A DNA stretch of 64,000 nt from Dugong dugon (Eukaryota > Chordata > Mammalia > Sirenia > Dugongidae): contig CM057465.1 in NCBI GenBank assembly GCA_030035585.1, positions 30,026,001-30,090,000 on the forward strand, in the 5' to 3' direction. Both the position numbers and the translations under genes were made by a program. This document shows, piece after piece, positions 46,950 through 57,280 of this stretch (position 1 is its first letter; each line of letters opens with the position of its first letter). The notes under the pieces are model-generated. The model was not told the DNA's origin. It made no database searches and saw nothing but the letters and a program-made list of their open reading frames with translations.

Positions 46950-47465
46950 TGTTGTTAGTTGCCATGGATTGGCTCCAACTCACGGTAACCCCATGTATAA
47001 AAGAACAAAATGTTGCCCCAATTTGTGTTGTTTTCATTGCTGTTGGTATATTTGAGTCCATTGTTGTTGTCATTGTGTCAATTCATCTTATTGAGGGTTT
47101 CTGTCGTCTTTGTTGATCCTCCACTTTACCAAACGTGATGTTCTTCTCCTGATGATGCATCCAAATAAGTGAGTTTGAATCTCAGACAATATTTTTGTGT
47201 GATCCACAGAGTTTACATTGGCTAATTTTTGAAAGTATCACAAAGACTTTCTTGCTGGTCCATTTTAATTTTGAAGCTCCTCTTAAAATTGTCCAAGATA
47301 AGTGACCCTGCTAGTGTTTGAAATACCAACATCATAATAATACGAAAGCCACCTAATGCAACAAACTGACAGACAGTTGGTGGGCCATCATTATAGTCAT
47401 GATAAAAATCAACTAATGTGACACAAAGCTGTGTAGTAAACAAATGAATAGAAGTCACTAATTAT
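46950..47465 (-). mobile_element. RTE derivative: 5' leader joined directly to 3' end
   Basis: On the minus strand, 47465 to about 47167 matches the leader of the RTE copy at 37073-39480. Shared phrases, in plus orientation, include GTGACCCTGCTAGTGTTTGA here and GTGACCCTCCTGGTATTTGA there, followed in both by an ATAC...GCCACC region. From about 47166 to 46950 the sequence is the RTE 3' end (TCCACTTTACCAAACGTGAT; tail GTTGTTAGTTGCCATGGATT). All of the endonuclease and RT is absent. Could be a deletion derivative or two fragments side by side. Confidence 0.65.
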
Positions 47466-47667
47466 TAACTAGTTGCCTCATATTGAGTAAGTAACTAAAC
47501 ATAAGGCCCTCAGTTTTCTTACTTCTAAAATTAAAGCATTGCTCCTACAATCCTGATGTAAAATTCTATGAATGACAAGTAGAAGTAACTGAGTCTCAGA
47601 TATCACATTTATTTGGAAAATCAGAAACTTTTATCAATAATAACAGCAACGCATCTAATTACTGGTG
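47466..47667. other. Single-copy sequence
   Basis: No recognisable feature. Confidence 0.4.
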
Positions 47668-47872
47668 ATTGAGCACAAATAAAGTTCAAGTAGCATGTTA
47701 AAAACATTTGCCTACTTAACTATTAAAAATGCATGGGTGAGGTTGTATTATTAGCTCCATTTCGTGTGTAAGGGAAAAGAGTTTAGTTAACTGATCCCAA
47801 ATCACTCAGCTACAGGCCACCTGGAATTTGAAATGGAGTTTATCTGACTCTGAAGTTCCTGCTGTTAACATA
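47668..47872 (+). mobile_element. MIR-like SINE remnant
   Basis: MIR order: GTTGTATTATTAGCTCCATT, AGTTAACTGATCCCAAATCA, CTCAGCTACAGGCCACCTGG, TTTATCTGACTCTGAAG. Diverged. Confidence 0.55.
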
Positions 47873-48269
47873 TATATACACGTATTTTTTTTCTTTTTAT
47901 TGATTGTAGCCTTGAAATCTATTTGAATGCTACTTAGTTTTTTTATTTAAGAAATTATAAATTCGTCTAGTAGGCATTCTGGTTTTATCTGGTATATTCA
48001 TTTAAAATCAAAATGTAAAATAATTCAGAACATACCTTTTTCATTTTCTCTTATTTGTCTATGACATCACTGTTAGCTTTAAGTTAATTTAATTTGTGTC
48101 AGAGCAGATTTTAAAATAGTAGAGTATTTGCTTTTTAGGTTTGCTTTGAGGAATTTGATCTTGTTCACAAAGAATGAGCTTGTCACTGGACCTCAAAAAC
48201 CTTAAATATTGTTCATAATGAATACATACTGACAGCATTGTTGATAATCCTCATAATATCATTTTATTA
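47873..48269. other. Single-copy AT-rich sequence
   Basis: No gene or repeat recognised. Confidence 0.45.
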
Positions 48270-48640
48270 AAATTAATAGGCCATAATTTTTAGAACAGTT
48301 TTAGATTTACATAAACATTGAGCACATAATACAAAGACTTCCCATATACCATGAACTCCCAACACACACACACAATTTACCCTATTATTAGTATCTTGCT
48401 TTAGCTAGATAAATTTGTTATAATTAAAACCACTATTGATATATTATTATTGACTGAAGTCCACAGTTTACATTACTATTCAGTCTTTGTATTGTACAGT
48501 TTTATGGTGTTTCACAAATACAGAACATCATGCATCCACCATTACAGTGTCATTTAGAAAAGTTTAGCCACTAATCTAACAGCTGTCATTCAATTCATAT
48601 TAGTTCTATGACATTTGTTAGAACGAAAGTGTGCAGACAG
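48270..48640. mobile_element. Old L1 3'UTR-like remnant
   Basis: AACAGTTTTAGATTTACATA, TTGAGCACATAATACAAAGA, CTTCCCATATACCATGAACT, AAGTCCACAGTTTACATTAC, GTATTGTACAGTTTTATGG, CATGCATCCACCATTACAGT follow an old L1M-type 3' segment. Orientation not resolved. Confidence 0.55.
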
Positions 48641-48699
48641 ATCTAGATGCAATCCCTGCATTTCTCAATTTCAGAGTAATTTCAAAGCATGATTCCTCC

Positions 48700-48862
48700 T
48701 CACAAACTACTTAGTGGTTAAACTCTCCAACTGTAGAGGCAAATTCTTGGGTCCAACCTTCACCACTAATCAGTTTTATGACCTTAAGTTTGTTATCCTC
48801 TCAGTGCCTCAAGTTCTTTCATATGTAAAATCATGTTAATAACAGTACCCACACAAGCCATA
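48700..48862 (+). mobile_element. MIR SINE, first part
   Basis: TAGTGGTTAAACTCTCCAAC, TTGGGTCCAACCTTCACCAC, GTTTTATGACCTTAAGTTTG, CTCTCAGTGCCTCAAGTTCT, ATGTAAAATCATGTTAATAA follow the MIR from its head to past its core. It is interrupted by RTE copies and appears to resume at about 49517. Confidence 0.75.
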
Positions 48863-48933
48863 AGGAGCTCTGATGCCATATTGGATGTTATAAGTCAAAA
48901 ATTGATTGGACAGCACCTAACAACAACACACAA
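48863..48933 (+). mobile_element. RTE/AfroSINE tail fragment
   Basis: GTCAAAAATTGATTGGACAG followed by CACCTAACAACAACACAC is the shared RTE 3' tail. It lies directly before a longer RTE fragment. Confidence 0.65.
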
Positions 48934-49518
48934 ACCATGGCCTATTCAATCCCCTCAAATTCATGTGAAAGCTGGAAAATGAAAAAGTAAGACAGAATAA
49001 GAATTGATGCATTGGAATTGTGGTGTTGAGGAAAAATATTGAATATACCATGGATTGCCAAGGAGCCTTGTTGATGCTAGCATTTTGTCATCAGCTGCTA
49101 AAGAATCTGCCCAGTGGCTCTGCAGAAAACGGGCCTGGTGGACTACTGTAAAGATTACAGCCAAGAAAATTCTATGAACCGACTCAACAGCAATGGGTTT
49201 AGCTTTGGATTTTGGCCAGAAGAAAAACAAAGCAGTCTTAGAAGAAATATAACCAGGATGATCCTCAGAAGCAAGGATGGCAGGACTTCTGATCATTGCT
49301 TTGGATACATCATCAAAGAGAAAAGACATCATGCTTGGTAAAATAGAGGGTCAGCAAAAACTAGGGAAACCCTCAATGAGGTGGATTGACACAATAGCCA
49401 CAACAGTGGACTCAAACATATCAATGATCACAAAGATGGCATAGGACTAGGAACTTCTCATTCTGTTAGACGTAATGTAGGAATTGACTCAATGACAACT
49501 GACAACAACAACAACCTT
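48934..49518 (+). mobile_element. RTE-clade LINE 3' end with a SINE inside
   Basis: Plus strand RTE sequence (ATGTGAAAGCTGGAAAATGA; AGAATAAGAATTGATGCATT; CATCATGCTTGGTAAAATAG; GTGGATTGACACAATAGCCA) ending in GACAACTGACAACAACAACA. The AfroSINE at 49062-49212 splits it. It interrupts the MIR started at 48700. Confidence 0.8.
49062..49212 (+). mobile_element. AfroSINE inside RTE
   Basis: Head AAGGAGCCTTGTTGATGC, central segment (GACTACTGTAAAGATTACAG) and end ATGAACCGACTCAACAGCAA. The RTE resumes with CCAGAAGAAAAACA after it. The GTCCTATAGGGTC portion of the tail is deleted. Confidence 0.8.
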
Positions 49519-50649
49519 ACAGATTACCTACTTATTTTATAGATTTTTATGAAGATCATAGTAAGGTGTTTATAACAGTGCATGTTACATAATAGGCATT
49601 CAGTACTAGCATGCTTGTATAGGTAGATGTCAATTAGCCATGTATAATATAATACATAAAAATAAACACTAAATAACATAATGATCAGAGAATACATGAT
49701 AACCCAAAAATAGTGTGTATGTTTAGAAGTAAAATTCTCCTATTTATTTGGGCTGCATATTTTCCAATTGTAAAATTTGTTTCCTGATATATACTGTGAT
49801 AAATATATCACTAAAATTTATATATAGGTAGATAAACCTTATGTGTACATAAAGCAAGATAACTTCAGTACATCAACTCTAATGATTCATAAAATTAACA
49901 GGTGAGGATACTATGACTATATAAATGGAAATTTGGAATATGGATGTATCAGGACATCTCCCAAGGATACATAAATTGATACTTAGAGACCTTATGTTTT
50001 TCATCTGAAGAGGCAAGAAAATGGAGATTGCAATGGTGCCTAGGTAGAACAATTTCTCCGCCATCAGACCAAACTGACAGGCTTTGAGCACATCGAAAGG
50101 GGAGCAGAAGCTGACAATACTTTCATGTAGTTTTTTATGAGAATTGGGTACAAATGAGAAAATACAATCCAGTGTTAGAGAACGGGGCAAGTAGCCTGGC
50201 TCTGGTACAAGGGGAAGTTTGAAAATATTTAGTCTGAGGTAATAAAAGTTAACATCCTTGGTAAGGAGCAAGCATTCTGTGGAGAACTCGGCACCAATAG
50301 CAGTCTCAGAGCGCCTCTCCTAAGTGGCTATCAAGTAGCAGACTTCAAACTGAAACCAGAGAATAAAAATTAGTGTGATTTTTTTTTTCCTGACTATATG
50401 CAAGACGGTATATGAGAACTCTGGAAAATAATGGAAATTAATAGCTAACATATAAGATTTAAAATTTACATGTCTGTGTACGTGTGATCTCATTTGCCCT
50501 CTTGGTAAGTGAGATTTCAGGCATATAAATATGTCAGACCATTCTGAGAAGAATTGTGATGTACAATGTATTATCTCTAGAAAGGTTTTTGTCTTATGCT
50601 CCCCCAAACTTAAGCATAGCTTCTCACCCCTTTGTGGAAATGCCCACTT
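49519..50649. other. MIR end and single-copy sequence
   Basis: 49519-49612 (GTGTTTATAACAGTGCATGT, TACATAATAGGCATTCAGTA) looks like the end of the MIR interrupted at 48862. The rest is single copy. The 130-codon minus-strand frame at 49879-50271 starts with ATG but I recognise no domain; it could be chance. Confidence 0.45.
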
Positions 50650-50812
50650 CAACAGCTGAAACTTGGTCTGTGGGCTAACAACATCAGCATCGCCTGGAAA
50701 CTTATTAGAAATACAGTCCCCTCGACCCCATCCCAGACCTATGAATCAAAATCTGCATTTTAACAAGATCCCCAGGTGATTCCTGAGCACACTAAAGTTT
50801 GAAAATCACTGC
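50650..50812 (-). mobile_element. MER5A-type hAT-Charlie DNA transposon
   Basis: AACATCAGCATCGCCTGGAA, CTTATTAGAAATACAG, CCCCATCCCAGACCTATGAA, TTTTAACAAGATCCCCAGGT, GATTCCTGAGCACACTAAAG, TTTGAAAATCACTG match the reverse complement of MER5A through its terminal repeat. Confidence 0.8.
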
Positions 50813-51016
50813 CAGGCATCATCTGCCTTTGTTTCTATACATCCCCACAAGATTTCTCTAGTTTTGGTTCCAATTCCACAAGGCCTTGGCCTCATATTTA
50901 CAAGGTTACAACTAGTTAATCTAATAATGACAACACTATTGTGTATCAATGGGGACTAATGTATTCATGAGCAAGGGAGAGCAACTGACCTTTTCTCTCT
51001 TGCCGTAAAAGTGTTT
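50813..51016. other. Single-copy sequence
   Basis: No feature recognised. Confidence 0.4.
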
Positions 51017-51281
51017 TTTTTTTTTTTTTAACAAAAAACATTTTATTATGCTTTAGGTGAAAGTTTATATAGTAAATTAATTTTCCAATCAATGGTCCTT
51101 ACACAAATCATTTCATGACCTTGGTTGCAATCCCCCACAAAGTGTCTCTCCCAATTTCCTCCCTGGGATCCCTGTTTCCATTAGACCTATTTCCCTGTCC
51201 CACCCTATCTTCTTGTCTTTGATTCTGGGCAAATGTTGCCCTTTTGGTCTCAGATTGCTGAACGTTCTAAGGAGCACATTC
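51017..51281 (-). mobile_element. L1 3' end fragment
   Basis: A T run at 51017-51030 (poly(A) on the minus strand) is followed by the L1 3' terminal sequence (ATTATGCTTTAGGTGAAAGT; CTTGGTTGCAATCCCCCACA). Strongly 5'-truncated, about 250 bp. Confidence 0.75.
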
Positions 51282-52175
51282 TTTTTTTTTTTTAATTGTA
51301 CTTTAGAAGAAGATTTACAGAACAAACTAACTTCTCATTAAACAGTTAGTACACATATTGTTTTATGACACTGGTTAACAACCCCATGACATGTCAATAC
51401 TCTCCCTTCTCGACTTGGGTTCTCTATTACCAGTTTTCTTGTCCTCTCCTGCCTTCTAGTCCTTGCCCCTGAGCTGGTGTGCCCATTTAGTCTTGTTTTG
51501 TAGTATGGGCCTGTCTAATCTTTGGCTAAAATGTGAACCTCAGGAGTGACTTCAGTACTGAGCTAAAAGGGTGACCAGGGGCCATACTCTCAGGGTTTCT
51601 CCAGTGTCTGTCAGGCCAGTAAGTCTGGTCTTTTTTGAGTTAGAATTTTGTTCTACATTTTTCTCCAGCTCTGCCCAGAACCCTCTACTGTGATCCCTGT
51701 CAGAGCAGTCAGTGGTGGTAGCCAGGCACCATCTAGTTGTACTGGACTCAAGTCTGGTGGAGGCCGTGGTAGTTGTGGTCCATTAGTCCTTTGGACTAAT
51801 CTTTTCCTTGTATCTTGTTTTCTTCATTCTCCCTTGCTCCTGAAGTGGTGAAACCAGTGGAGTATCTTAGCTGGCTGCTCACAGGCTTTTAAGACCCCAG
51901 ACGCTACTCACCAAAGAAGAATGTAGAACATTTTCTTTATAAACCATGTTATGCCAATTGAGCTAGATGTTCCCAGAGACCATGGTCCTGACAGCACTCA
52001 GCCCAGTAATTCGGTACCTCAGGGAGTTTGGATGTGTCTATGGAGCTTCCATGACCTTGCCTTCGACAAGTTGTGCTGGCTTCCCCTGTATTGTGTACTG
52101 TCTTAGCCTTTACCAAAATCTATTGTTTGTTTAGTGTTTTTCCGTCCCCACCTCTACCCTCCCTCATTTTATTTT
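51282..52175 (-). mobile_element. L1 3'UTR, 5'-truncated copy
   Basis: Begins with a T run (51283-51294) and then GTACTTTAGAAGAAGATTTA, ACAACCCCATGACATGTCAA, CTTTTAAGACCCCAGACGCT, GAGCTAGATGTTCCCAGAGA. It contains one copy of the 'gaaggtttacag' module and ends before ORF2. Homologous to the 3'UTRs of copies C and D. Confidence 0.85.
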
Positions 52176-52555
52176 TTTTGGTAGGAGTGGAAAAATAAGG
52201 GGAAAAAAAAAAAAAAACAAAAGAAAACATAAATATGTTTTTTAACAGAGACCTCGCAGAAAATGCTCTATTTCTTGTTGTTTAGCCAAATAGGAAAAAA
52301 AAAATCAAGTTAGAGAAGATGTGAAAATGTCTTTTGTGCAGCCCTTTACACTAACATTTTGTAAGCAGCTCTGTGCCCCTAAGGATCACTCTACAGTCTT
52401 GCATGTATTCATTTTGATAAGAATAGATAAAACAGTACATTGTTACTATGACAATGGAAAATTTTAAGATATTTTTCCCCTGCTTTTTTATACTTATATT
52501 TTTCTTGTGTTCTTTGCAAACTGCCTTTGAATGAAGATTTCTGGTAAATTTTTTG
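52176..52555. other. Single-copy sequence
   Basis: A run of about 15 A at 52203-52217 and ordinary AT-rich sequence between two L1 tails. Confidence 0.45.
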
Positions 52556-55500
52556 TATGTTTATTTTTATTTTTTTAATTTTATGTTTTTTTTAATTCTC
52601 CTTTAGGTGAAGGTTTACAGAACAAATAGTTTCTCATTAAACAGTCAGTACACAAATCGTTTTATGACATTGGTTAACAACCCCAAGACATGTCAACACT
52701 TTCCCTTCTCGACCTTGGAGAACCTATTTATTTGGTGAAAATATACATAGCCAAAGATACACCATTTCAAAAATTTCTACTTGCACAATTCAGTGACATC
52801 AATTACATTCTTCCAATTGTGCAGCTATTCTCACTTTTGATGAAGGTTTACAGAACAAAATAGTTTCCCATTAAACAGTACACATGTTGCCCTATGACAA
52901 TGGTTAACAACCCCACTACATGTCAACACTGTCCTTACTCAACCATGAGTGCGCTATCACCAGCTTTCCTGTTCCCTTCTGCCTTCTAGTCCTTGACCCT
53001 GGACTGCTGTGCCTCAATAGACACATTTTGTTTTATGGGGCTGTACAATCCCCAGCTGAACGGTGAACCTCGGAAGTGACTTCACCACTGAGCTAAAAGG
53101 GTGGGTGGGGGCCATACTCTTGGGGTTTCTCCAGTCTCTGTCTGGTCTTTTTTTGTGTGTTAGAATTTTGTTCTAGATCCTTCTCCAGCTCTGTCCAGAA
53201 TCCTCTGTTGTGATCCTGGTCAGAGCAGTCAGACGTGGTAGCCAGGCACCATCTACCTGTACTGGACTCAGTCTGGTGGAGGCCTTGGTAGCTATGGTCC
53301 ATTAGTCCTTTGGACTAATCTTTTCCTAGTACCCCGTTCTCTTCATTCTCCCTTGCTCACAAAGGGTTGAGACCAGTGGAGTATCTTAGATGGCTGCTTA
53401 CAGGCTTTTAAGACCCCAGACACTACTCATCAAGGTAGAATGTAGAACATTGTTTTCATAAACTGTGTTATGTCAATTGAGCTAGATGTTCCCTGAGACC
53501 ATGGTCCCCACAGCCCTCTGCCCAGCAGTTCAGTCCCTCAGGGAGTTTGGATGTATCTAGGGAGCTTTCATGACCTTTCCTTGTACAAGCTGTGCTGGTT
53601 TCTCCAGTATTGTGAACTGTCTCACCCTTCACCAAAGATACGACTTATCTATTGCTTATTTAGTATTTCCCCCCACCCCTCCCATCTCTCGTAACCAACA
53701 AAGATTGTTACTTTTTGTGTGTAAACTTTTTCATGGGTTTTTACAATAGAGGTCTCATACAATTTGTCCTTTTGTGATTGACTTATTTCACTCAACATAA
53801 TGTCCTCCGGTATCATCCATGTTATGAGATGCTTCACAGATTCATCGTTGATCTTTATCTTTGCATAATACTCCACTGTGTGTATGTACAATAGTTTGTT
53901 TATCCATTCATCTGTTGATGGGCATCTAGGTTGTTTCCATCTTTCTGCTACTGTGAACAATGCTGCCATGAACATGGTGTGCATATGTCTATTCGAGTGA
54001 CAGCTATTATTTCTCTAGGATATATTCCTAGGAGTGGGATTGCTGGATAAAATGGTATGTCTATTTCTAGCTTTCTGAGGATGTGCCATATCATTTTCCA
54101 AAATGATTGTATCATTTTGCATTCCCACCAGCAGTGCATAAGAGTTCCGATTTCCCTGTATCCTCTCCAACATTTGTTATTTCCAGTGTTTTTGATTCGT
54201 GCCAGTAATGCTGGGGTGAGATGGTATCTCATTGTGGTTTTAATTTGCATTTCTCTAATGGCTAGTGATCGTGAGCATTTCCTCATGTGTCTGTTGGCCA
54301 CTTGAATGTCTTCTTTGGTGAAGTGTCTGTTCATTTCCTTTGCCCATTTTTTAAATAAGATTATTTGTCTTTTTGTTGTAGAGGTGTTGGATTTTCTTGT
54401 AGATTATGGAGATAAGACCTTTGTCTGACTTTTTTCCCCAGTCTGTAGGTTCTCTTTTTACTCTTTTGGTGAAGTCTTTTGAAGAGCATAGGTGTTTGAT
54501 TTTTAGAAGATCCCAGTTATACAGCTTATCTTCTGGGGTGTGTGTGTTGATGGTTATGGTTTGTATCCTGTTAATGCCATGTATTAGGGACTGTAGCATT
54601 GGTCCTATTTTTTCTTCCATGAACTTTGTAGTTTTTGGCTTCATATTTAGGTCTTTGATCCATTTTGAATTTTTTGTGTATGGTGTGAGATATGGGTCCT
54701 GTTTCATTATTTTGCAGATGGATATCCAGTTTTGCCAGCACCATTTGTTAAAAAGACTGTCTTTTCCCCGGTTGATGGACTTTTAGCCTTTGTCGAAGAT
54801 CAGGTGACTATAGGTGGATGGATTTACATCTGGGTTCTCAATTCGGTTCCATTGGTCAGCGTATCTGTTGTTGTATCAGTACCAGGCTGTTTTGACCACA
54901 GTAGCTGTAGAGTAGGTTCTGAGTTCAGGTACTGGGGAGTCCTCATACTTTATTCTTCTTCAATAGTGCTTTACTTTTTCAGCACTTCTTTCCTTTCCAT
55001 AGAAAGTTAATGATGGTAGTTTTTCCATCTCTTTGAAGAGTGTTGTTGGTATTTGGATCAGGATTGCATTGTATTTGTAAATTGCTTTAGGTTGAATTGT
55101 CATTTTCACAATGCTGAATCTACCTATCCATAAGCATGGTATGTTTTTCCACTTATGTATATCCCCTTGGGTTTCTTACAGTAATGTTTTCTAGTTTTCT
55201 TTGTATAGGTCTGTTACATACCTGGTTAGATTTATTCCTAAATAATTTATTTTTTTAGGGGTTATTATAAATGGTATTGTTTTCCTGATTTTTTTTTTTT
55301 CATCGTTCTCTTTACTGGTGTATGGAAATCCAACTGATTTTTGTATGTTTATCTTGTATCCTGCTACTCTGCCGAATCTTTCTATTAGTTACAGTAGATT
55401 TCTCGTGGAGTCTTTAGGGTTTTCTATGTATAGTATCATATCATCTGCAAACAGGGACAGTTTAACTTCTTCATTACCAATTGGGATGCCCTTTATTTCT

Positions 55501-57268
55501 TTTTCTTGCCTCATTGCTCTAGCTAGAACTTCCAGCACAATGTTAAATAGGAGTGGTGATAAAGGGCATCCTTGTCTTGTTCCTGTTTTCAAGGGGAATG
55601 TTTTCAGCCTCTCTCCATTAAGAATGATGTTGACTGTTGGTTTTGCATAGATGCCCTTTATTATGTTGAGAAATTTCCCTTCTATACTTCTTTATTAAGA
55701 GTTTTTTTAATCAGGAATGGGTGTTGGACTTTGTCAAATGCCTTTTCTGCATCAATTGAGATGATCATGTGATTCTATTTTCTCTTTTTATTTTTGTGGT
55801 GGATTACGTTGATTGATTTTCTAATGTTGAACCATCCTTGCATGACTCATATGAATCGTGCTTGGTGTATTACTTTTTGATATGATGCTGAATTCTGTTG
55901 GCTAGAATTTTGTTGAGAACTTTTGCATCTGTATTCATGAGAGATACTGTTCTGTAATTTTCTGTTTTTGTGGCATCTTTGCCTGGTTTGGGTATCAGGG
56001 TTATGCTAGCTTCATAGAATGAATTTGGAAGTGTTGCTTCCTTTTCTATGCTCCAAAATATTTTGAGTAGTATTGGTAGAAGCTTTTCTCTGAATGTTTT
56101 GTATAATTCTCCAGTGAAGCCATCTGGTCCAGGGATTTTTTTGTTGGGAGTTTTCCTTATTACCTTTTCAATCTCTTCTCTTGTTATTGGTCTGTTCAGA
56201 TTTTCAACATCACATTGTTGTAGTTTGAGTAGGTAGTGTTTCCAGAAATTTATCCATTTCTTTTAGATTTTCAGATTTGTTGGAGTATAGTTTTTCATAA
56301 TATTCTGTTATTAACCTTATTATTTCTGTTGGGTCTGTTGTAATGTCCCTCATTTTGTTTCTTACTAGGGTTATTTGCATCCTCTCCTGCTTTTCTTTTG
56401 TCAGTCCGGCCAGTGGCTTGTCAATTTTGTTGATTCTTTCAAAGAACAAACTTTTTGTTTTGTTGATTCTTTCTATTGTTTTTCTATTCTCTGTTTTATT
56501 TATCTCTGCTCTGATCTTGATTATTTCCTTTCTTCTGGTGGCTGTGGGCTTTTTTTGCTGTTCCCTTTCTATTTGTTTGAGTTGTGTAGTTAGTATTTTG
56601 ATTTTGTCCCTTTCTTCTTTTTTGATGTGTGCATCTATTGCTATAAATTGTCGTCTGAGGACTGCTTTTGCTGTGTCCCAAAGGTTTTTGGTATGATGTG
56701 TTTTCATTCTCATTTGATTCTTAGAATTTTTTGATTCCGTCTATTACCCAGTGATGTATAAGCAGGGTGTTATTCAGTTCCATGTAATTGATTTTTTTTC
56801 CTTGCTCTTTCTTTTGTTAATTTCTACCTTGATGGCATTGTGGTCAGAGAAGATACTTTGTGTTATCTCAACATTTTGGATCTTGTTGAGGATTGCTCTG
56901 TGGCCTAAGATGTGGTCTATTCTGGAGAACGTTCCATGTGCACTGGAAAAGAATGTGTACTTTGCAGCTGTTTGATGGAGTGTTCTATATATGTCTATGA
57001 GGTCAAGTCGGCTGATTGTGCCCTTTATGTCTTCTGTATCTTTGCTGAGTTTCTTTTTAGATGTTCTGTCCTTTATTTAGAGTGGTGTGTTGAAGTCTCC
57101 TACTATTATTGTGGAACTGTCAGTTTCTCTTTTCAGTGCTGTTAGAATTTGTTTTATGTATTTTGGAGCCCTGCCATTGGGTGCGTAGCTGTTTATTATG
57201 GTTATGTCTTCATGATGGATTGTCCCCTTAATCATTATATAGTGTCCGTCTTTGTCTTTTATGGTGGA
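52556..57268 (-). mobile_element. L1 copy C: 3'UTR and ORF2, interrupted by copy D
   Basis: T-rich tail at 52556-52593, 3'UTR to about 53740 with two 'gaaggtttacag' modules (52609 and 52842), then ORF2 from its C-terminus to the endonuclease region at 57268. There the tail of L1 copy D begins. The ORF2 pieces (53948-54334, 55389-55592, 56210-56713) show order and identity very close to copy D. The sequence at the break (TGGTGGATTTTTT) is in the middle of the endonuclease, so copy D probably inserted into copy C, and the rest of C may lie beyond the window. Confidence 0.88.
53741..57268 (-). pseudogene. L1 copy C ORF2, broken
   Basis: Minus-strand ORF2 lacking the first part of the endonuclease. 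Visible in order from its 5' side: an IDHILGH-type endonuclease end (about 56890-56930), a lysine-rich linker (56210-56713), RT with [18 protein letters not shown] and [15 protein letters not shown] (FADD at 55440-55451), and the C-terminal [19 protein letters not shown] segment. There the second cysteine of the Cx3C pair is replaced by Tyr. The terminus is frameshifted (KLYETSIV instead of KYCMRPLL). Several frameshifts and stops; inactive. Confidence 0.85.
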
Positions 57269-57280
57269 TTTTTTTTTTTT

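Noticed and set aside
49879-50271. 130-codon ATG-started minus-strand frame as a possible gene
   Set aside because: No recognised domain, no splice context or promoter seen, AT-rich surroundings. A protein search would be decisive; a conserved orthologue would reverse this.
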